64,000 nt of DNA, from positions 1-64,000 of the forward strand of contig JADGDM010000005.1 of the NCBI GenBank assembly GCA_016744905.1, given 5' to 3'. The translations under genes were made by a program, and so were the position numbers. Shown piece after piece: positions 47,211 through 55,776 of the stretch. Every line of letters starts with the position of its first letter. The first letter of the stretch is position 1. The notes beneath the pieces were generated by a model. It saw nothing but the letters and a program-made list of their open reading frames with translations, was not told where the DNA came from and searched no databases. Source of the DNA: Sulfurimonadaceae bacterium (GTDB lineage Bacteria; Campylobacterota; Campylobacteria; Campylobacterales; Sulfurimonadaceae).

Positions 47211-47441
47211 TTAACGAGAAAGAAGACGGCCAAATAGAGCGCCTAGTAAAAACAGTGCAATGATAGAGATGATAGAACTATTTTTATAATCCTCTTTTAT
47301 TGTCTCCACACTCTCTTGTAGTTTTTCATTCATGTCACCATCTAAAAATTCTTCAATCTTCTGTGCGGTTTCAGAGTTTTTGAGACGTTCAACCTCTTGT
47401 TTTAAAAATGCCAACTCTTCATCAAGTGATAAATCTTTCAT
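47211..47441 (-). CDS. DUF883/ElaB-YqjD-like tail-anchored protein
   Basis: A 76-aa protein: a long amphipathic helical N-terminus (LAFLKQEVERLKNSETAQKI) and one C-terminal helix (IISIIALFLLGALFGRLL) ending in basic residues. This is the layout of ElaB/YqjD proteins, which bind the inner membrane and can tether ribosomes under stress in Escherichia coli. It lies 8 bases upstream of the holin-like gene. Confidence 0.7.
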   Translation of the reverse strand: MKDLSLDEELAFLKQEVERLKNSETAQKIEEFLDGDMNEKLQESVETIKEDYKNSSIISIIALFLLGALFGRLLSR

Positions 47442-47603
47442 TAATAATCCTGTAAGTAATATATGTTATTTCTTATTACTATTGTATCTATTTATTTCTT
47501 TTAAATTCTTTGTCATGAAAGTTAACCCATGTACAAGATTTTTATTGTTTATGGCGAAGAGGTTATAGGTAATGAACCTAGGAACAGTACAAAACTATAG
47601 AAG

Positions 47604-48617
47604 TTACAACAACATCCCAATAAGTACGGCACTAAAGACCAACTGTAGTGCAAACAGAAGTGAAGAGACTTTAAATGCCGTTCCTGCTGTTTTCATAATC
47701 GTTCCAAAGTGTATCATCAGGCCTATTGCACTCATTGCGACAAGTGTAATGTATCCGCTAATAGAAGAGATAATCGTCTCTACCTCTTTTGGTAGCCATC
47801 CTAACGAAGCGACAATGGAAAAACCTACAAACCAGATGATAAAAGAGGGTACGCCAACTTTTCCTGCCTGTTCTACCGCTTCACCACTATTTTGATTCTC
47901 TTTTTTTACTATATATATTAATATAAGAACAAGTGGAACAAGAAGCAATACTCTTCCCATTTTAACAACCGTTGCATAGTGTCCAGCCTCATCAGAGATA
48001 CTAAATCCTGCTGCAACTGCTTGACCAACGGCTTGAAGCGTGTTACCTGTGAAAACCCCTGCTTGAATATCATTAAATCCAAGAGCATGTGCTAAAAAAG
48101 GTGCTAAAAATATACCTACTGTTCCCATAAGATTTACAAGTGCTATGGAGATACCTATATCGTTGCTTTTTACTTTAGCAATGCCAGATGTCGCTGCGAT
48201 TGCAGAACTACCACAAACACCATTTCCTATACCTATCATGAGTGAAAGTTTCGGATTTAATTTGAAGAGTTTTCCCAGTAAGAGACCCATACCAATGGTA
48301 AAGGCCATTCCTAAAACGATGATTAAAATAGTTTTAACACCCAAGTTCGCCAGCATGGTAAAGTTGAGGTTTATTCCCATAAGGGCGATAGCAAACATGA
48401 GTAAATCTTTTTCTGCAAACTTCACACCACTTTTAAATCCAGGCTCATCGGTATGAAAAGTCTTAAAGAATATATTTCCCACTATCATCCCAAGAACAAT
48501 AGCGATAGTGGCTGTACTAAACGAGATAAAATGCGTAATTATACTCGCTATGATGGCTACTGCAATACTCGCAAGTAAGCCTTTTGTATATGTTTTATAT
48601 TTAGATAGATCTAACAT
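47604..48617 (-). CDS. YeiH-family (UPF0324) membrane protein
   Basis: A 337-aa inner-membrane protein with about ten helices. IAIVLGMIVGN, GVKFAEKDLLMFAIALMGI and the GNGVCGSSAIAATSGIAKVK block near residue 135 are strong marks of the family PF03601. Members are annotated as possible sulfate exporters, but evidence is thin. It stands alone; the 160-base gap before the DUF883-like gene has no supported feature. Confidence 0.85.
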   Translation of the reverse strand: MLDLSKYKTYTKGLLASIAVAIIASIITHFISFSTATIAIVLGMIVGNIFFKTFHTDEPGFKSGVKFAEKDLLMFAIALMGINLNFTMLANLGVKTILIIVLGMAFTIGMGLLLGKLFKLNPKLSLMIGIGNGVCGSSAIAATSGIAKVKSNDIGISIALVNLMGTVGIFLAPFLAHALGFNDIQAGVFTGNTLQAVGQAVAAGFSISDEAGHYATVVKMGRVLLLVPLVLILIYIVKKENQNSGEAVEQAGKVGVPSFIIWFVGFSIVASLGWLPKEVETIISSISGYITLVAMSAIGLMIHFGTIMKTAGTAFKVSSLLFALQLVFSAVLIGMLL

Positions 48618-48677
48618 CCAAATCCTTCGGGTTTTTATAAGTTGGCAATTATACCAAAAAGGTATTTTACTTCTTTT

Positions 48678-48962
48678 TCATCGTTTAAACACTCTATCAT
48701 GAAATTTTGCCCACTTGCATTTTTTCTTATTTTTAATAGCGTAGAGATTGTAGGTGAAATGGCGTCCGCACTCTTGGCACTCAAAGGTGGCGCGTTTAGG
48801 GGCTTTGTTGTAGTGAACAAATAAAAAGTTTCCTACTTGATCGCCTTTTTTATAAAGTATTTTTTCATTTTTGGCACTCGCCTCTTCTGCGAATTTGGCG
48901 TCAGCGCGTTGTTTGGCTAACCAAGAGGGTTCGATATCTTCTTCGAACTCTTCTTCGCTCAT
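48678..48962 (-). CDS. Small cysteine-pair protein, possible zinc site
   Basis: A 94-aa protein with an acidic start (EEEFEEDIEP), a strand-rich middle (KGDQVGNFLFVHYNKAP) and F-E-C-Q-E-C-G-R-H-F-T-Y near residue 64, a C-x-x-C pair; a third cysteine lies at K-K-C-K. It ends with a basic region. It could bind zinc or nucleic acid. The family is not recognised. The only neighbour on its strand is yeiH, 60 bases downstream. Confidence 0.6.
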   Translation of the reverse strand: MSEEEFEEDIEPSWLAKQRADAKFAEEASAKNEKILYKKGDQVGNFLFVHYNKAPKRATFECQECGRHFTYNLYAIKNKKKCKWAKFHDRVFKR

Positions 48963-49083
48963 TAAATTCCTTTTGAAGTGTAGACGGAGATTTATTTTTA
49001 TAATTATAGCGAAGAAAATGAGCAGTTTATTTATAAAGTACTATTTATTACAGTATTGAACTACTTTTTTTGCTTAAATCCTG

Positions 49084-49089
49084 TATAAT
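49084..49089 (+). promoter_or_regulatory. -10 element of gdhA
   Basis: TATAAT, 27 bases before the chosen start at 49117, preceded by a T-rich run, which is typical of Campylobacterota promoters lacking a clear -35. Confidence 0.5.
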
Positions 49090-49116
49090 TCGAAAAAATA
49101 TTATAGGATGTGTAAA

Positions 49117-50472
49117 ATGGGTATTGCAAAAGAAGAGTTAGAAAAGTTAGAAAGTACTGGATGTGCTCAAGATGATGTATTTTTTCAAGCAGTTGAAGAG
49201 GTAGTTTATTCTATTGAGAGACTTTTAGAGTCTGATGAAAAATATACAAAGCATGCTGTTTTACACCGTCTGGTAAATCCAGATAGAATTATAAAATTTA
49301 GTGTTACATGGTTAAATGACAAACAAGAGATCCAAGTAAATACAGGTTTCCGTGTACAATTTAACAATGCACTGGGGCCATATAAAGGTGGTTTACGTTT
49401 TCACCCAACGGTTAATGAAGGTATTTTAAAATTTCTTGGATTTGAGCAAATTTTGAAAAACTCATTAACAGGTCTACCTATTGGTGGCGGTAAAGGGGGA
49501 AGTGACTTTAATCCTAAAGGAAAAAGTGACTGGGAAATTATGAAATTTTGTTCAGCTTTTATGACAGAATTACATAAATATATTGGGCCACGTATTGATG
49601 TTCCCGCAGGTGATATCGGTGTTGGTGGTCGTGAGATTGGTTACCTATTTGGAGAGTATAAAAAAATCACTTCTTCATACGAAGGTGTTTTAACAGGTAA
49701 GCCATTTATGTTTGGTGGATCTTTAATGCGTCCAGAAGCAACAGGTTATGGTGTGGTTTATTTCACACAAGAGATGTTGAAGTTAGAGAAGCAAGATAAG
49801 TTAGAAGGTAAAATCTGTACGGTTAGTGGTGCAGGTAATGTTGCGATTCATACTATAGAAAAACTTCACCACCTCGGTGCAAAAGCGGTTACGTGTACAG
49901 ATTCACGTGGTACACTTTATGATGCACGTGGAATTGATGTTGAACTGCTTAAAAAAATAAAATTAGAAAACCGTGGTACTTTTGATGAGTATATTGCAGT
50001 TAATAAAGAGGCGCAATATATTAAAGTAGAAGATTATCCAGAAGATGCACATGCGGTATGGCAAATAAAATGTGACGCAGCTTTCCCATGTGCAACTCAA
50101 AATGAGTTGACTGAGACTGATGCTAAAGCACTACTTGCTAATGGTTGTACCATTGTGGCTGAAGGGGCAAATATGCCATCAACTTCTGCAGCGGTAGAAC
50201 TGTTTGTTAAAAATAAAATTCTTTTTGCACCAGCAAAAGCGGCAAATGCTGGTGGTGTTGCTGTAAGTGAATTTGAGATGTCTCAAAATGCTTCTATGCA
50301 AAAATGGAGTTTTGAAAAAGTAGATGAAAAACTTAAAACAACTATGCAACAAATTTGTAAACGTGTTTCATATACAGCCAACGAATATGGTGTACCGGGT
50401 AACTACGTAGATGGTGCTAATATCGCCGGTTTTAAACGTGTGGCTGATGCAATGATTGCAGAAGGTATCTAA
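49117..50472 (+). CDS. gdhA: NADP-type glutamate dehydrogenase
   Basis: A 451-aa enzyme that makes glutamate from 2-oxoglutarate and ammonium. GPYKGGLRFHPTVN near residue 87, the catalytic lysine in LPIGGGKGGSDF near 125, PAGDIGVGGREIGYL near 165 and the nucleotide loop VSGAGNVAIHTIEKL near 235 are all present. Length fits the hexameric NADP-dependent class. AGGA at 49105-49108 is correctly spaced for ATG 49117; an ATG at 49108 is too close. It is 4 bases upstream of the DUF808 gene. Confidence 0.96.
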   Translation: MGIAKEELEKLESTGCAQDDVFFQAVEEVVYSIERLLESDEKYTKHAVLHRLVNPDRIIKFSVTWLNDKQEIQVNTGFRVQFNNALGPYKGGLRFHPTVNEGILKFLGFEQILKNSLTGLPIGGGKGGSDFNPKGKSDWEIMKFCSAFMTELHKYIGPRIDVPAGDIGVGGREIGYLFGEYKKITSSYEGVLTGKPFMFGGSLMRPEATGYGVVYFTQEMLKLEKQDKLEGKICTVSGAGNVAIHTIEKLHHLGAKAVTCTDSRGTLYDARGIDVELLKKIKLENRGTFDEYIAVNKEAQYIKVEDYPEDAHAVWQIKCDAAFPCATQNELTETDAKALLANGCTIVAEGANMPSTSAAVELFVKNKILFAPAKAANAGGVAVSEFEMSQNASMQKWSFEKVDEKLKTTMQQICKRVSYTANEYGVPGNYVDGANIAGFKRVADAMIAEGI

Positions 50473-50476
50473 TTTT

Positions 50477-51349
50477 ATGACTGGGGGCTTTTTTGCAGTC
50501 TTTGATGATATTGCTATTCTTTTAGATGACGCTGCTGCGATGAGTAAGGTGGCGACAAAAAACACTGTCGGTATCTTAGGCGATGACTTAGCGGTCAATG
50601 CACAAAAAGCTTCTGGCTTTTCCGCATCGCGTGAACTCCCTGTTTTATGGGCGATTACCAAGGGTTCATTTAGAAACAAACTTATTATCCTCCCTTTCGC
50701 CTTTGTGCTCAGCGCGCTGGCCCCATGGAGTATCATTCCCATCTTAATGCTTGGTGGTATTTACCTCGCTTTTGAGGGTGTAGAAAAAATCTATGAGTAT
50801 TTTGTTCCGCATGCGCATAAAAAAATTGAGCGCGCCAGTCTTAGTGAATCAGAAATATTAGAGATAGAAAAATCAAAAATCAAATCTGCTATTTTTACAG
50901 ACTTTATCCTCTCTATTGAAATTGTGATTATGGCGATGAGCTCTGTTTTAGAACAGACTTTACCTATTCAGATTATTGCGGTGAGTGTTGTGGCGATTAT
51001 TGCGACTATTGGTGTGTATGGATTGGTTGCTCTTTTAGTTCGGATGGATGATTTTGGTTTTAAGCTGATTGATATTGCAGATGAGAAAAATAGAGTTTTA
51101 GAACGTATTGGAAATATCCTTGTTAATGGTCTTCCTAAGGTGATACAACTTTTAACAGTGGTGGGAACGGCTGCCATGATTTTAGTAGCTGGTGGGATCT
51201 TTGTACATAATATACATCAAATTCATGAGCTACTTCACTTTCTCCCAAGTGTACTTCCTGAGATAGTAGTGGGACTCAGTGTTGGTTCGTTGGCCTTGAT
51301 AGTGCACCAACTCTTTATATTTCTTAAGCCCTCTAAAAAGAGTGCTTAA
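50477..51349 (+). CDS. DUF808 (YedI-like) membrane protein
   Basis: A 290-aa inner-membrane protein. MTGGFFAVFDDIAILLDDAA is the family start, followed by KVATKNTVGILGDDLAVNA and the A-S-R-E-L-P-V-L-W segment. About six helices follow. Function is unknown. Start 50477 is taken from the conserved M-T-G-G; the frame is open 7 codons upstream into gdhA. Its stop shares TTAA with that of the convergent cytochrome c peroxidase gene. Confidence 0.85.
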   Translation: MTGGFFAVFDDIAILLDDAAAMSKVATKNTVGILGDDLAVNAQKASGFSASRELPVLWAITKGSFRNKLIILPFAFVLSALAPWSIIPILMLGGIYLAFEGVEKIYEYFVPHAHKKIERASLSESEILEIEKSKIKSAIFTDFILSIEIVIMAMSSVLEQTLPIQIIAVSVVAIIATIGVYGLVALLVRMDDFGFKLIDIADEKNRVLERIGNILVNGLPKVIQLLTVVGTAAMILVAGGIFVHNIHQIHELLHFLPSVLPEIVVGLSVGSLALIVHQLFIFLKPSKKSA

Positions 51350-52362
51350 TTCATATCTGGTTGAGGTGTAGTTGCTGTTGAATTTGGTAACTGAGGGTAG
51401 GTAACCGTTGGTTTTTTACCCTCTAGTGCACCAAGGAAAGTCTCAATAGACGCAGCGTCTGCATCATTAATCTCCATCCCTAACTGTGTTCGTCCCATCT
51501 CCTGAATGGCTTCTTTAAGTGAAAATATCGCACCATTATGAAAATACGGAGTAGTTTCGGTGATATTTCTTAAGGTAGGTACTTTAACCATGCCATTTTT
51601 ATCTCCTTTAAAGTCACCCATATTTGCATATTTATATGGTGAGACCAGTGGAAACATCTGCATTGAACCACCTAAAGCGATGCCGTTATGACACGTCGCA
51701 CAGCCTTTATCCATAAAAGTTTTTAAGCCTTTTTTCTCTGCAGCATTTAAAGCATTTTCATCACCTTCAAGATACGCATCAAATGGAGCGGGCGTAACCA
51801 GTGTTCGCTCAAATAGTGCGATGGTATCGGTTACTTTTTCAAAGTCAATCTTCACATCTTTTCCATATGCTTTTTGAAAACGACTGACATATTCAGGCAT
51901 AGAGACTACCGTATCAACAACATGTTTCTGTGTTGCTGCCATCTCTGGACCTGCTTGGATAGGACCTTGTGCTTGTTTTTCTAAGTCTGGATCTCTTCCA
52001 TCCCAAAACTGAGAATCAAAAAATACTGCATTATAAACAGTTGGTGAGTTTAATCCATGAGGATTTGCTGCCCATTTATGACCAATAGCTGCAGATACCC
52101 CATCAACGCCACCCATCCCTAAGTTATGACACGTGTTACAACTGATGATGCCACTTTTAGATAAACGTGGTTCCATATAAAGCATTTTTCCTAACTCAAC
52201 CTTTTGTTTAGTGATAGGGTTTTTAGGATTATCAATAAGTTTTAGTAGCGCGCTGGGTGCTGAAGGAATAGCAATAAGTCCTGAGTCCTGTGCTTGTTTA
52301 CTTAATGGTGAGCTAAATGCTATTGAGGCGGTAAGTGCTGAAATTATTAATGTTTTAATCAT
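51346..52362 (-). CDS. ccpA: Diheme cytochrome c peroxidase
   Basis: A 338-aa periplasmic enzyme that reduces hydrogen peroxide with electrons from cytochrome c. Signal peptide to about residue 18; haem sites CNTCHNLGMGG near 75 and CATCHNGIALGG near 217. VFFDSQFWDGRDPDLEKQAQ and the PTLRNITETTPYFHNG block are typical of the CCP/MauG family. It starts 22 bases after the rubrerythrin stop, so the two form an operon led by a PerR-type operator. Confidence 0.92.
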   Translation of the reverse strand: MIKTLIISALTASIAFSSPLSKQAQDSGLIAIPSAPSALLKLIDNPKNPITKQKVELGKMLYMEPRLSKSGIISCNTCHNLGMGGVDGVSAAIGHKWAANPHGLNSPTVYNAVFFDSQFWDGRDPDLEKQAQGPIQAGPEMAATQKHVVDTVVSMPEYVSRFQKAYGKDVKIDFEKVTDTIALFERTLVTPAPFDAYLEGDENALNAAEKKGLKTFMDKGCATCHNGIALGGSMQMFPLVSPYKYANMGDFKGDKNGMVKVPTLRNITETTPYFHNGAIFSLKEAIQEMGRTQLGMEINDADAASIETFLGALEGKKPTVTYPQLPNSTATTPQPDMN

Positions 52363-52384
52363 GGTATTTCCTTTTTTATTTTAA

Positions 52385-53044
52385 TTATTTTTTACTATTT
52401 AATCGAGATTGATACTCTTGTGGATGTTTACACACTGGACAGACTTTAGGCGCTTTTTTACCACGATGGACATGTCCACAAATCTCACAAATCCACTCTT
52501 CTTCTTCATCTTCACTGACAAATTCTGCTTCTTCTTCAAGACGTTCTAGTAGCATTTTAAACATATTTTCATGTTCAACTTCTATTTTACCAATACCCGT
52601 AAAAAGACGTGCTGCTTCACCAAAACCCTCTTCTTTCGCAATAGCTGCAAAATCAGGATACATCGTTACGTTTTCATATGATTCGCCATTAATGGCTTCT
52701 TGTAGATTTACTTTGGTATCACCAAAATTATTTTCACTCTCATTCTTCATACGGTTATGTAGAGAAAGCTCTAATTTGGCATGTGTCTTTTCATTATCTG
52801 CAGCGCGCTGGAAGTGTTCTGCAATATCTCTATAGCCCTCTTTTTGTGCTACTTTTGCAAAATACTCATACTTATTACGTGCTTGAGATTCACCGGCAAA
52901 AGATTTTAGTAAATTAACAAGGGTTAAATTTGTCGTAATATTTTCCATCGCTTCACCACAGCAGTGTAGTTCACCACCACCAACATTACTCACTTCAACT
53001 TCATTTCCACAGTGATTACATTTATATGTTTCGTACTGTCTCAT
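52385..53044 (-). CDS. rrc: Desulforubrerythrin (three-domain rubrerythrin)
   Basis: A 219-aa cytoplasmic peroxide reductase. Order: desulforedoxin-like N-terminus (C-N-H-C-G-N near 9 and H-C-C-G near 28), rubrerythrin four-helix di-iron domain (about 40-170, with [14 protein letters not shown] and [11 protein letters not shown]), and a C-terminal rubredoxin with [20 protein letters not shown] near 190. This is the layout of Campylobacter jejuni Rrc. AGGAG precedes the start, and a perfect operator covers its promoter. Confidence 0.94.
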   Translation of the reverse strand: MRQYETYKCNHCGNEVEVSNVGGGELHCCGEAMENITTNLTLVNLLKSFAGESQARNKYEYFAKVAQKEGYRDIAEHFQRAADNEKTHAKLELSLHNRMKNESENNFGDTKVNLQEAINGESYENVTMYPDFAAIAKEEGFGEAARLFTGIGKIEVEHENMFKMLLERLEEEAEFVSEDEEEEWICEICGHVHRGKKAPKVCPVCKHPQEYQSRLNSKK

Positions 53045-53054
53045 CTTGAACTCC

Positions 53055-53065
53055 TAAAGGATAAT
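53055..53065 (-). promoter_or_regulatory. Extra operator half-site at the rrc ribosome site
   Basis: TAAAGGATAAT recurs here exactly as in the left arm of the operator at 53101-53123. On the coding strand it lies next to the AGGAG of rrc, so a bound regulator could also affect elongation or initiation. Confidence 0.4.
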
Positions 53066-53081
53066 TTTTTTCCATTAGAAA

Positions 53082-53123
53082 ATTATAACCTTTTAAAACT
53101 TAAAGGATAATTATTATCCTTTA
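53082..53123 (-). promoter_or_regulatory. rrc promoter with a perfect PerR/Fur-type box
   Basis: TAAAGGATAAT (53101-53111), a central T, and ATTATCCTTTA (53113-53123) form a perfect 11+11 palindrome. The minus-strand -10 TATAAT is at 53087-53082, and the box covers the -35 position. It is divergent from the barrel gene at 53230, which could be co-regulated. Confidence 0.75.
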
Positions 53124-53229
53124 GTGAACTGGTTTTTCAATATTATTAGAAAAGATTATTTTTATAATTAGATATTGTTTTTATGTAAATTGATTTATAA
53201 TTAGGAAATTGAAAATTACAGGAGAAAAA

Positions 53230-53850
53230 ATGAATATTAAAACGCTTATCCTTTTAGGAGCAAGTCTGATTTTTAGCAGTGTACTTTATGCTGATGAAGT
53301 AGAAGTGATAGAAGACAAGTCACGCGCACACATTAAAGCAAAACATCATGAAGAGGGTAACCTCTATATAGTAGCGAAAGCCTTAATGGATACGGGACAC
53401 ACAATTACTGAAGAAGCAACAGAAGAAGAGCATGCGCACGAGTTACATGGAGAAATTGGCGGAGGTATTGGTGTGGATCTTGGATATCGTCTTGGGTATG
53501 GCTTTGCTACAGAATTTGATTTTACCTTTGCACACAATAGTGTTAAAAAAAGTATGATAGGTGAAGAAGATGTTAGTGCTGGTGCGGACTATTTTACTTA
53601 TGGGCTTGATCTTCTTTATGGATATCATGTAAGCGAGGCCTTTGTTGTTTTTGCTAAAGTTGGTTGGGAGATAGAGCATGAAAAGATTGCTGATTTTGAT
53701 ATAGAAAATACATCTAGTGGATTTTGTTACGCAGTAGGTGTAGAATATGGATTTACAGAGCATTGGGCATATATTGGTGAATTTGAATCTGCTGTAATTG
53801 AAAGTACACGAGGGAACAGTATTATGACAGGGTTAAGTTATATATTTTAA
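53230..53850 (+). CDS. Small outer-membrane beta-barrel protein
   Basis: A 206-aa exported protein. Signal peptide ends S-V-L-Y-A near residue 20. The first 65 mature residues are acidic and His/Glu-rich (HEEGNLYIVAKALMDTGHTI, then E-E-E-H-A-H-E), then eight or so amphipathic strands run to a terminal SYIF, as in OmpA/OmpW-like porin-family barrels. The His/Glu segment might bind metal. ATG 53230 has AGGAG seven bases ahead. It lies between rrc and perR and could belong to their regulon. Confidence 0.7.
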   Translation: MNIKTLILLGASLIFSSVLYADEVEVIEDKSRAHIKAKHHEEGNLYIVAKALMDTGHTITEEATEEEHAHELHGEIGGGIGVDLGYRLGYGFATEFDFTFAHNSVKKSMIGEEDVSAGADYFTYGLDLLYGYHVSEAFVVFAKVGWEIEHEKIADFDIENTSSGFCYAVGVEYGFTEHWAYIGEFESAVIESTRGNSIMTGLSYIF

Positions 53851-53872
53851 TTTAGACGCTGATAATAAGTAC

Positions 53873-53916
53873 TAAGGAATAATTATTATCCTTTAGTAAG
53901 TTTACTCTGTTATACT
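53873..53916 (+). promoter_or_regulatory. perR promoter with autoregulatory box
   Basis: An imperfect copy of the rrc box spans 53873-53895: the right arm ATTATCCTTTA is identical and the left arm TAAGGAATAAT has two changes. A -10 TATACT follows at 53911-53916. The start codon at 53923 falls where transcription would begin. Confidence 0.65.
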
Positions 53917-53922
53917 CCGATT

Positions 53923-54333
53923 ATGAATTATGAACTACTACTACGTGAGCATCATCTTAAAGTTACCCCACAGCGTTTGGGTATTCTCTCTTTAATGGTG
54001 GATGCGGGTCATATCAGTGTTGAAGATCTTTTCGCCCAGATAAAGCAGGAATTTAGCTCAATCTCTTTGGCCACCTTGTATAAAAATATCAATGCCATGT
54101 TACACAACGCCTTGATTAAAGAGATCAAAGTGCCCCATATGAAACCTAAGTATGAAGTCACAAAACCACCACACGCCCATCTTTTATGCCAAGGTTGTAA
54201 TGAATTTATGGACATAGATATTAATGTGAATGCTTTGGTAGATGAAGCCAGTAAAAAAAGCCACTATCAGCTACTTGATAGCAGTATCGTTTTATGTGGT
54301 TACTGTGAAAAATGCCAAAAACAAAGTGTGTAA
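53923..54333 (+). CDS. perR: Fur-family regulator, PerR-like
   Basis: A 136-aa metalloregulator. Residues 8-75 form the winged helix (LKVTPQRLGILSLM, then SISLATLYKNINAM). The metal region has PPHAHLLCQGCNEF near 84 and late C-G-Y-C-E-K-C, giving the two C-x-x-C structural zinc pairs. Linkage to rubrerythrin and a peroxidase under a shared operator favours PerR over Fur. No ribosome site is seen before the ATG, and the -10 is only 6 bases upstream, so translation may be leaderless. Confidence 0.85.
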   Translation: MNYELLLREHHLKVTPQRLGILSLMVDAGHISVEDLFAQIKQEFSSISLATLYKNINAMLHNALIKEIKVPHMKPKYEVTKPPHAHLLCQGCNEFMDIDINVNALVDEASKKSHYQLLDSSIVLCGYCEKCQKQSV

Positions 54334-54356
54334 AGCGGCAAACCTACAACATTAAG

Positions 54357-55700
54357 TTATAAAACCAAAGCCCAAAAATACTTCGCAATAATGACAATCA
54401 TAATAATTCCTACAATATTAAAAATAATTCCATAAGTGGCCATCGTTTTAATGGTGACCACACCTGAACTCATGGCAATGGCGTTTGGTGGAGTGGCGAT
54501 GGGAAGCATAAAAGCGTACGAGGCACAGATGGTGGCGAGCATCATAAAGAGTGTGGTGTTGAGGCCTGCTTGTTCACTCACGGCGTAAAGAACAGGAAGC
54601 ATGATAGAGATAAGTGCGGTGTTGCTCGTGATCTCTGTTGAAAAAGTAATGAGTGCAGCAACGGCGAGCATAAAAAGAACACCAGGCAGTGAAGTAAGCG
54701 CTAAAAGATACGAGGCGATCTCTTCGGCCATTCCCGTTTTTGTAAAAGCCATTGCAATGGCAAAACCTGCGCCAAATAAAAACATAATTTCAAAAGGAAT
54801 CTCTTTTTTATCCTCTTTCCATTTTAAAATAGAAAATGGTGGCGCAAAAAGAAGCAGACCTGCGCCTAAGAGTATGCCCGTTTCACTCAGGCCAAGACCA
54901 TTGTAATAAGGTCTGATTGGGGCATTTATAAAAAGCATAAAAATGAGTCCCAGTAAAACAAAGAGTACTTTTTTTTGATCACGATTCAGTGCGGGCGTAG
55001 ATAAATCGGGTGCAACCTTTACATCTTTTAGACCAATACTTAATATAGTTCCGACAATAATAAACATGACTAAAACCAAGGGAGTCACCATCCACATCCA
55101 CTGGAAAAAAGGAATGGCTGGCATCCCTATCTCACTCATAAATCCCATCAAAATAAGGTTTGGTGGCGTGCCGATGGGGGTGAGAATCCCTCCAATACTG
55201 GCGCCATAAGCGATACCCAATGCAAAACGAAGTTTGAGTTTATTGTCCTGACTTAAAAAAAGGGCGATTGGTAAAAGCAGTAGAGTCGTTGTCGTGTTGG
55301 AGAGCACAGAACTTAACAGTCCTGAGGTGATAATTAGGGCAAAGATAATACCCCTGGCTGTTTTGGGAAAAAGTCCCAGCATCTTATTGGCAATCCATTT
55401 GTGCAAAGAGGTCTTTTCTACGGCAATAGCAATCATAAATCCCCCTAAAAAGAGGTAGACGATAGGGTTAGAGTAGTTCATTGCTGCTGCTTTGGTATTG
55501 ATGATATCAAAGGCGGGGAATAGGATAATTGGTAGCAGTGAAACAACGCCTAATGGAAGGCCTTCGTTGGTCCAAAGGGTAATCATTAAAACCACACTGG
55601 CTAAGAGTGCTGACTGAGGTAGAGTAAAAAATAGTTGGCTTATAGAGAAGGTGATTAAGCCTAAAAGTAGCGCAATAGTAATGTTTTTTGTTTGAATCAT
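54357..55700 (-). CDS. DASS-family (SLC13) anion:Na+ symporter
   Basis: A 447-aa inner-membrane transporter for dicarboxylates, citrate or sulfate. The two S-N-T hairpin motifs are visible in SSVLSNTTTTLLLLPIAL and STEITSNTALISIMLPV, which set the sodium and substrate sites, and NYSNPIVYLFLGGFMIAIA is also typical. ATG 55700 has GGAG upstream; the frame is open eleven codons further. It is divergent from a second carboxylate transporter (55777), with 76 bases between them. Confidence 0.88.
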   Translation of the reverse strand: MIQTKNITIALLLGLITFSISQLFFTLPQSALLASVVLMITLWTNEGLPLGVVSLLPIILFPAFDIINTKAAAMNYSNPIVYLFLGGFMIAIAVEKTSLHKWIANKMLGLFPKTARGIIFALIITSGLLSSVLSNTTTTLLLLPIALFLSQDNKLKLRFALGIAYGASIGGILTPIGTPPNLILMGFMSEIGMPAIPFFQWMWMVTPLVLVMFIIVGTILSIGLKDVKVAPDLSTPALNRDQKKVLFVLLGLIFMLFINAPIRPYYNGLGLSETGILLGAGLLLFAPPFSILKWKEDKKEIPFEIMFLFGAGFAIAMAFTKTGMAEEIASYLLALTSLPGVLFMLAVAALITFSTEITSNTALISIMLPVLYAVSEQAGLNTTLFMMLATICASYAFMLPIATPPNAIAMSSGVVTIKTMATYGIIFNIVGIIMIVIIAKYFWALVL

Positions 55701-55776
55701 AAATACTCCAATTGATAAGAAACATTTTGCCACTTAAATGTTAAGATACAGTTAAGAAAATCATAGGATAGTTATA

